A stretch of DNA of 64,000 nucleotides, from assembly GCA_944472155.2 (NCBI GenBank), contig OX235277.1, positions 13,898,804 to 13,962,803 on the forward strand, given 5' to 3'. The position numbers and the translations under genes are program-made. Below the pieces are notes generated by a model. It was not told where the DNA came from, ran no database searches, and saw nothing but the letters and a program-made list of their open reading frames with translations. This document shows positions 58,615 to 64,000 of this stretch, piece after piece (positions within the stretch are counted from its first letter, which is position 1; every line of letters begins with the position of its first letter). The DNA comes from Trichobilharzia szidati (taxonomy: Eukaryota; Platyhelminthes; Trematoda; Strigeidida; Schistosomatidae).

Positions 58615-60793
58615 ATGATGTTGTCAAATACTCCTACTGCCTCTACTTCACGTAATGTGTCATCTCTATTGTGTGATGTAACAGCTACATTCGGAAGAAT
58701 AATGCTCTGCTGCGTATTTTATACGTGGGTACAGTTTAAGGAAGCTTTTAACGATTTTATGAAGGTACTAACTAAGTTGTTCATTATTTATTTGAAAGGA
58801 ATCCAACACATCTTATCGGGTTGATTCAAGTAAAAAGGATTCATCCGATCCTATGGAATATAAGTTTGTGAGATTTAAATGCACTTTTGGATGTATACGT
58901 GCTCCCCGAGGGGCTGGCTTTAGGAACAGAGGGTAAGTCGACTGTGCTTGTAAATTTTGAAAATTTTAAGGTTCAAAAGTACTTCATGTGAGTCAACAAT
59001 TATGGTACGGCGTACATCCGACGGATACAAAATAACAAATTACCAAACTGTGCATAACCATCCATGCACAGCAAGTTTCATGTCCACCGATGTATCTAGA
59101 CGTCGGCTATCATCTGAAGAAATGACAGTTGTACAACCGTTCATTGAAAGGAACACTGATGTCCATGAAGTCATGGATTTTGCGCATGAGAAATTCAGCA
59201 AAGTGCTCCTGTATAATGATATTAAAAACATGCGAGCTATGATGAATAAACGTAAGTCGTATCAAAATAAATGGGACAGTAGAGTAGAAATCGGTAGTTT
59301 AGAAGACCTTCTTCATCGACTGAGGCAGACAGGTCCAGTTAGTGTTCTGCAGGACAATGCAGACTTTGTATCGAAAATTATTTTCGCGCGTAATGATATG
59401 ATAGACCTCTATCATAAGTTTCCAGAAGTAGTTGGAATTGATTCTACCTATAAAACGAATAAGATGGGGTAAGTTGCAGTACAAAAGGGTCTAATTCCTT
59501 CCCCAAATTTATTACAGATGGCCTTTATATCAGTTTGTTGTGACTGATGGATTCGGAAGAGGAAGGACTGTTTTGTTTGCTGTTACTAGGAGGGAACGGT
59601 TTGCAGATATGAAGGAGATATTGCAAACGTTTAAGGGATTTATGGGTGATATATCGAAAACACAAACATTCACTGTCGACTGTGCAACTGCACAGATCAA
59701 AGCTATAAAGGAGGAATTCCCCAGGTGCAGCATTATTTTATGTCTTTTCCATGTATGCCAGGCATTCAGAAGGAGGGTAAGTTTCATTCCCATTAACTAA
59801 CATAGCGAAAACAGTTCCCAAATCAACGTGTTAAAAAATGGTTGTATCGAATGGCGCACACGCGCAGTTATGACAGGTAGGTTAACAAATCACAATTTAT
59901 TGCCGAAGGTTTTGGAATTACCTCAACCTCATAAGTATTATAGACGCCGAGGCTGGTGCTTACGTTAGAAGGTACTGGCTAAGGACACGGAAATATTGGG
60001 CCGCATCATGCAACCGGTTCACCATCAGTATGGGGAACAATACTAACAACAGAGTGGAGAACGCTCATAGGCAGTTGAAAAGGTATTTACGTAAAGGTGA
60101 TCCGCTGGAACTGACACTATGGAAAATATGGAGGTGGATTGACCACACAACCATACGTAAAATACATCAAGGCCAGTGGATGCTTCGTAAATACTACAAT
60201 TACGATGTAAGTTTCAAGATAATTTACGATTTCTCCTAGGTGCAAACTTCACTGCAGTCTAAATTACGGTGTCTCACTCCGTTTGCTGCCCAGAAAGTTG
60301 TCTTAGACTTGCAAAGGCGCATGTTCTTCTTTCTTTCAATATCTTCCACCACAGTCAATTACGCAGAAGGAAGTCACATCTTCTTCGTAAACAGAAATGA
60401 GGCGAAATGCACATGTTGGACATACTGTGCATACAATTTGCCATGTGCACATGTCGTTGAGGCGTTCTTAAACTCATATCTAAACTGTGGTATGTTCCAT
60501 TTCTTTAAATGTTACTCTTAGATATTCTGAGAAATAGTGAGAGGTGGACACGTCTATATAACACAGAGGACAACATTCCGCGAGCCATCCGCATAGCACC
60601 TGAACCAAACAACGCGTTCCGAAATGCTTATGAACGTCTCAGATGTCGTCTCATCCGTCTGAACCAAAGAAATCCAAATGGTACACTGCAGAAAATAGAC
60701 GAGGTCATTAGAAATTTAGACGATATGCTAACAAATGATCCACAAACAACTTTAAGATTACGGCGTGCCCCTGTTAATCGATTATTCTTGTGA
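58615..60793 (+). CDS. Mutator-like transposase, 8 exons, 643 aa, apparently intact
   Basis: Exons 58615-58764, 58799-58932, 58971-59468, 59518-59776, 59806-59876, 59909-60206, 60240-60489 and 60522-60793; total 1932 nt, all junctions in phase, every intron GT-AG and 29-49 nt. An in-frame TAA just upstream fixes the start at 58615 or 58618. Residues about 40-120 form a FAR1/FLYWCH-like zinc knuckle (CTFGC, then Cys, then HNHPC). The MULE catalytic core has Asp in GIDSTYKTN, Asp in TVDCATAQ with CLFHVCQAF, and Glu in NNTNNRVENAHRQLK. A SWIM zinc finger CTCW...LPCAHVVEAF sits near residue 540. It would cut and move the element by a DDE mechanism in the nucleus. The intact triad and frame suggest recent activity. 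Confidence 0.88.
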
Positions 60794-60832
60794 AAATGTT
60801 TGTACTAACTTATTGTTTCCATTTGTATCCAT

Positions 60833-60838
60833 AATAAA
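60833..60838 (+). terminator. Poly(A) signal of the transposase gene
   Basis: AATAAA in CATAATAAAAACATG, 40 bp after the stop codon. Confidence 0.5.
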
Positions 60839-61632
60839 AACATGTATATCTACAATGCTGTTACACTTTCTTTCCCTTCAAATGCCTGAGAGCGACAGTC
60901 TAAAGCATACTTTGGTTGTTTGTTTCGTGATGACAGCGCTTTACAGTCAGCTATAAATTACACCGATCTGAGCCTTATTCACTACGTTTTTCAGCCGAGC
61001 ATTTCTGGTTCTAAGCATATCCTGAATAATGTTGATTAATACGATTTATCACTTAGACCACAGCACCACCAAGCTTACAACAATTCTAAACTTATTCTAA
61101 CCTATTCCTCGATAATGCCTTTTTACGGTCTTATTTACCTACCGTGTTCTGAAATGCCACTGGTTGTGCTCAATAAGAACTGCGTGCCGAATTGAATCTT
61201 TTCGCTCTGAAGTAACGGCATTCAATGCTTACTATGTCTTGTCAGGCTGGAAAAACGCTAATAAGCAAACCCAGTAGGTTTGATTTAGTGCCAGTCATGC
61301 TGGAAAACCAGCGCACAGTTTCATGTCAAACAATGGCGAACAGTTAGGGAGTTTACTTATTAAATAATGTTAGTATATTAGAATAGTATACGTGAAATGG
61401 CTCAATGATTGCAGATTTGCCATAATCTTTAACTACCGACATAATAACTGGGAAATTCAGGCTAAATATAAGCTTAATAGAAGCATCCAGTGACAAAAAC
61501 TGACACACACACTGCAAAATGCGTAAAACATTCAAAAAACCTTTAAAATTCAATGGAAAACGAATTCACGGAAACACATAACCAGCCGACGCAGGAACTC
61601 ATCATGACCTTGAAACTGACTATAGCCTCTTT
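60839..61632. other. 3' non-coding part of the Mutator-like element
   Basis: No second gene. Small frames at 61353-61553 and nearby have no support. The sequence ends in the degenerate terminal repeat at about 61613-61632. Confidence 0.5.
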
Positions 61633-61642
61633 CTAATAATTG

Positions 61643-62468
61643 TCATATATTGTAAAAATGTTCATTATTATGCTTATTAATTATTTATTTCATTATTCAT
61701 TATTTATTTTCATGATTTGCTGTTATCTTTTAGTGTCATTTTCGTATGATTCAAATCTTTTCAAACCATTGAATCTGAACTTGTGTGAGACATGTTTATT
61801 ATCAAAATGTTTTGTGAACTAAGTGAACTTGAAATCTATTCCAGAACTCCTGATTATATAGCCAGTGAAGGTCAAACCATGATACTCCCCCTTCACATGA
61901 ACTTGTTTCAGTCTTAAAACAGAAATTGTTTCTCAAAGCCAATAATTCCAATGCAATAAAAATCCAGAAAGACTTAATTCCACAATATTGTGTTTCATGA
62001 AATATCTCACCATAGTTAAAACTATGACCTTAAGTGTATAGAATCCTTTTCTTCCACATAGAATATATCCATACTGTGAATAACCAATTAAAATCACTTT
62101 TTAACTAGCTGAATAAACCTGAATTGAGGAAGGAAATATCTTATTCTTAAACAGAAAATAGGTCATTTGAGACGGTATTTCAACATTTGCATATGTCATT
62201 TTTTCCGAGGAATTCGATCATTGAAATGACCCACCTCCGTGTAATTTTAAGGGAATTCAGTGAAAGTGTTTAGACCAAGGTATTCGACTTTGTTATATAA
62301 ATTCATTGTTCGTTAAGTTACAAATCGTGAAACAATAAAATAATAGATAAGAAGGTTGAGTATCGAAATGAATTCATTCACAGACGCTTAATGATTACTA
62401 CGTTGACGTGAAACTATACATTTGCAAATCATTCATCGTGTTCAAGATTAAGTACAGGTGACACTCAC
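61643..62468. other. Intron-like sequence of MEG-A'
   Basis: 61643-62191 mirrors left 1-540. Beyond 62191 the left counterpart is outside the window. The block starting near 62155 (AAATAGGTCATTTGAGAC) recurs near 62885. Confidence 0.45.
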
Positions 62469-62480
62469 TCCCCACTTCAG
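62469..62480 (-). CDS. MEG-A' micro-exon, 12 nt
   Basis: Minus-strand CTGAAGTGGGGA lies between AAAATTATTTGCAG and GTGAGTGTCACC. Phase 1 is open (xCT GAA GTG GGG A). Flanking intron sequence resembles that of 39212-39223 and 63675-63683. Confidence 0.68.
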
Positions 62481-63674
62481 CTGCAAATAATTTTAATTAG
62501 CAGCATCATTGTGGATATTCACTGATAACTGAAAAGCAATTTACAGCACGAGAGACGACAGCAAACCTGTTGTGATCATGAAAAGGGGTGTTTTCTGCTT
62601 TATGTTTGATAGTAAACAACAGGGACTGAATGATTTATTGATAAATGATATCAGAAAAGCCAGAAATGAATATCTCATTTCGCTTTGATATAAACTGCAA
62701 TTAAAGCCTTTATTTATGAAAAATGTATGCAAACTCATTTAGATCACTTAAGTATATCAACGTATTAATAGTTTCGTGACTAAGTTACAAACTTCTCAGA
62801 CGAGATGAATTTCGACAGATGGCCGATTGAACAATGTGTCAGGAAGAAAACATATAAGAGGAATAAACTCAAATTTGGTACCGCAGAAAACAAATAGGTC
62901 ATCTCATTCAATATTTCAACATTTGTTTATGTATACTAGTTTTTGGTTCGGAGGAAAAAGATATTCAAATACGTTTCACAAAAATAACTAAAAACCACGT
63001 TCGCGACTGTAGTAAACACTTTGCAGCAATATGAATCCTGATGCCTAGTTACCGTACAAGATTATATAACTAGTATGACCCATGAAAGTGTCACTCTGTT
63101 TCATGAGTCGCTAGATATATCAATCAGCACCCGAAAGCATCTCATATATCCTCATCCCGTGCAACATTTCACCATAAGTATATCTTAGTTTCTAAATTAC
63201 CAACAAAATAAACTACTGTCAACATTTACTCCTGTAATAATTTACTAACTTCATATAGAGTTATTTGAGTAAGTTCATTTTGTCAGTCATATAAAGCTAT
63301 AATGTTGCATAATACAGTGAGAAATGCTAATGCAAAAGTCAAAAAGTAAGTGGCTTTAGTGTTCATGTCACTATTCATTTGAAGACTTTGATGCCTGCAC
63401 AGTGTTTTTCTGTGTAACTCTATAGTGATTTGTTTCATAAAAATATTAGTGCAAATGTGTGTACCAAGATATCGAAATGTCTTGCATAGTTTCCATGTTT
63501 ATTTCGACTTCCGATAAGGAATCCATAAAGACACTAACATTAGAAAGCAGGTATCTCAATGTACGTATACACTAGCACTATGTGATTCCTATGCAAGTAT
63601 TTCTCTACATATTTTGATATTGAACATCGTGCTTCATAAAACCAAGTATGAGAATAAGTGCAAAGTATACTTAC
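62481..63674. other. Intron between duplicated micro-exon cassettes
   Basis: It contains parts of two related blocks about 1.2 kb apart (for example ATCAGAAAAGCCAGAAATGAATAT at 62650 and ATCAGAAAAGCTGAAAATTTATT at 63867). No other exon seen. Confidence 0.45.
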
Positions 63675-63683
63675 TGACTTCTT
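63675..63683 (-). CDS. MEG-A' micro-exon, 9 nt
   Basis: Minus-strand AAGAAGTCA lies between AGAATATTTGCAG and GTAAGTATACTTTG. Phase 1 is open. It is the most upstream MEG-A' exon in the window; exon 1 of this copy must lie beyond the right edge. Confidence 0.68.
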
Positions 63684-64000
63684 CTGCAAATATTCTTAAT
63701 TAGCTTTGCAGCAGCTAATATTTACTGATATATGAAACATAAACTAAAATACTGAATGGCAATACAACCATAGCAAGCATACTGAGGTTATGGAAGGGAA
63801 TATATCCCGCTTCATAATTAGAAGTAAACAGAATATATTCAGACTGACCTTAGATGAAGGGGTATCAGAAAAGCTGAAAATTTATTCCGCTCATCGTGTT
63901 GTGATGTGAAACATCTTGGACTTTATGCGAACAATTACTGTGTCCTTAAGTTTACAAAATGCTTGTGTTCTCATTAAAAAATATTTTCAAATCAATCATC

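Larger units (their letters stand above)
57946..61642 (+). mobile_element. Mutator-like (MULE) DNA transposon with target duplication
   Basis: CTAATAATTG at 57946-57955 is repeated at 61633-61642; the unoccupied site in the left arm (near 550, reverse complement CTAAGAATTG) confirms insertion of 3677 bp (57956-61632). The ends form a short degenerate inverted repeat (AAAGCGATATAGGCAGATTT against AAAGAGGCTATAGTCAGTTT from the 3' end, about 16 matches). A 10-bp duplication is within the 8-11 bp range of Mutator-like elements. It carries one transposase gene. It is present only in the right arm, so it entered after the arms arose. Confidence 0.88.
35222..62191 (-). repeat. Right arm of giant diverged inverted duplication
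   Basis: Mirror image of bases 1-22232, about 4.7 kb longer, mainly through right-only insertions: the Mutator-like element at 57956-61632, the foldback at 53783-55266, the hairpin insert at 48764-48954, retroelement-derived sequence at about 39985-41855, and sequence at 49.1-51.3 kb that resembles 24.7-26.9 kb of the left side rather than left 6-7.4 kb. The match to base 1 of the window falls at about 62191. Confidence 0.88.

Noticed and set aside
1..64000. Origin from the W or Z sex chromosome
   Set aside because: Alpha-like SINE and large inverted repeats are suggestive of repeat-rich sex-linked DNA, but nothing in the sequence decides it; male/female read depth would.
1..64000. CRISPR arrays, bacterial operons, rRNA genes
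   Set aside because: None seen; base composition, splice signals and transposon types are those of a metazoan genome.

Overview
The window looks like a piece of a schistosome (blood fluke, Trematoda) genome. It is AT-rich and carries degenerate RTE-type (SR2-like) and CR1-like non-LTR retrotransposon fragments, tRNA-derived SINE-like repeats (one resembling the schistosome alpha family with a hammerhead-like core), genes built from 6-30 nt exons with consensus splice sites, and a transposase gene with introns of only 29-49 nt. I cannot name the species.

Layout. The window is dominated by one very large, diverged inverted duplication. The left arm (1 to about 22.2 kb) is matched in reverse complement by the right arm (about 62.19 kb down to 35.2 kb). 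A short match at 28.87/35.22 kb and a small inverted repeat centred near 32.09 kb continue the symmetry into the middle. Each arm also carries a head-to-tail duplication (about 0.5-6 kb is related to 17.8-22.8 kb on the left, with mirror images on the right). On this scaffold lie four partial micro-exon genes (MEGs). Two run rightwards: MEG-A (3' part, exons at 2170, 2709, 8560 and terminal exon 9163-9440) and MEG-B (TATA box and signal-peptide exon at 11377-11490, micro-exons at 11700, 12605, 18710, 19169). Two run leftwards: MEG-A' (exons from 63683 down to the terminal exon at 47174-46939) and MEG-B' (TATA and exon 1 at 45546-45433, then micro-exons down to 37604). Nearly all proposed exons are flanked by an AG acceptor and a GTAAGT/GTGAGT-like donor. 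Most are multiples of 3 and nearly all read open in phase 1, the phase left by exon 1. The expected products are small secreted or membrane-anchored proteins with a modular middle.

Later events distinguish the arms. The right arm alone carries a 3.68 kb Mutator-like DNA transposon (57956-61632) with an apparently intact 8-exon, 643-residue transposase and a 10-bp target duplication. It also carries a 1.48 kb near-perfect foldback palindrome (53783-55266, 10-bp target duplication) and a 191-bp hairpin retro-insert (48764-48954, 13-15 bp target duplication). The left arm alone carries a tRNA-SINE (1.5 kb), a dead SR2-like element (15.19-17.54 kb), a CR1-like tail (25.15-25.96 kb) and about 6.6 kb (22.23-28.87 kb) missing from the right arm. 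Several micro-exons are broken in one arm and intact in the other, so many of these copies are probably decaying.

Most open frames of 60-140 codons here have no coding support and are not listed. Homology and splice calls were made by eye without any search.
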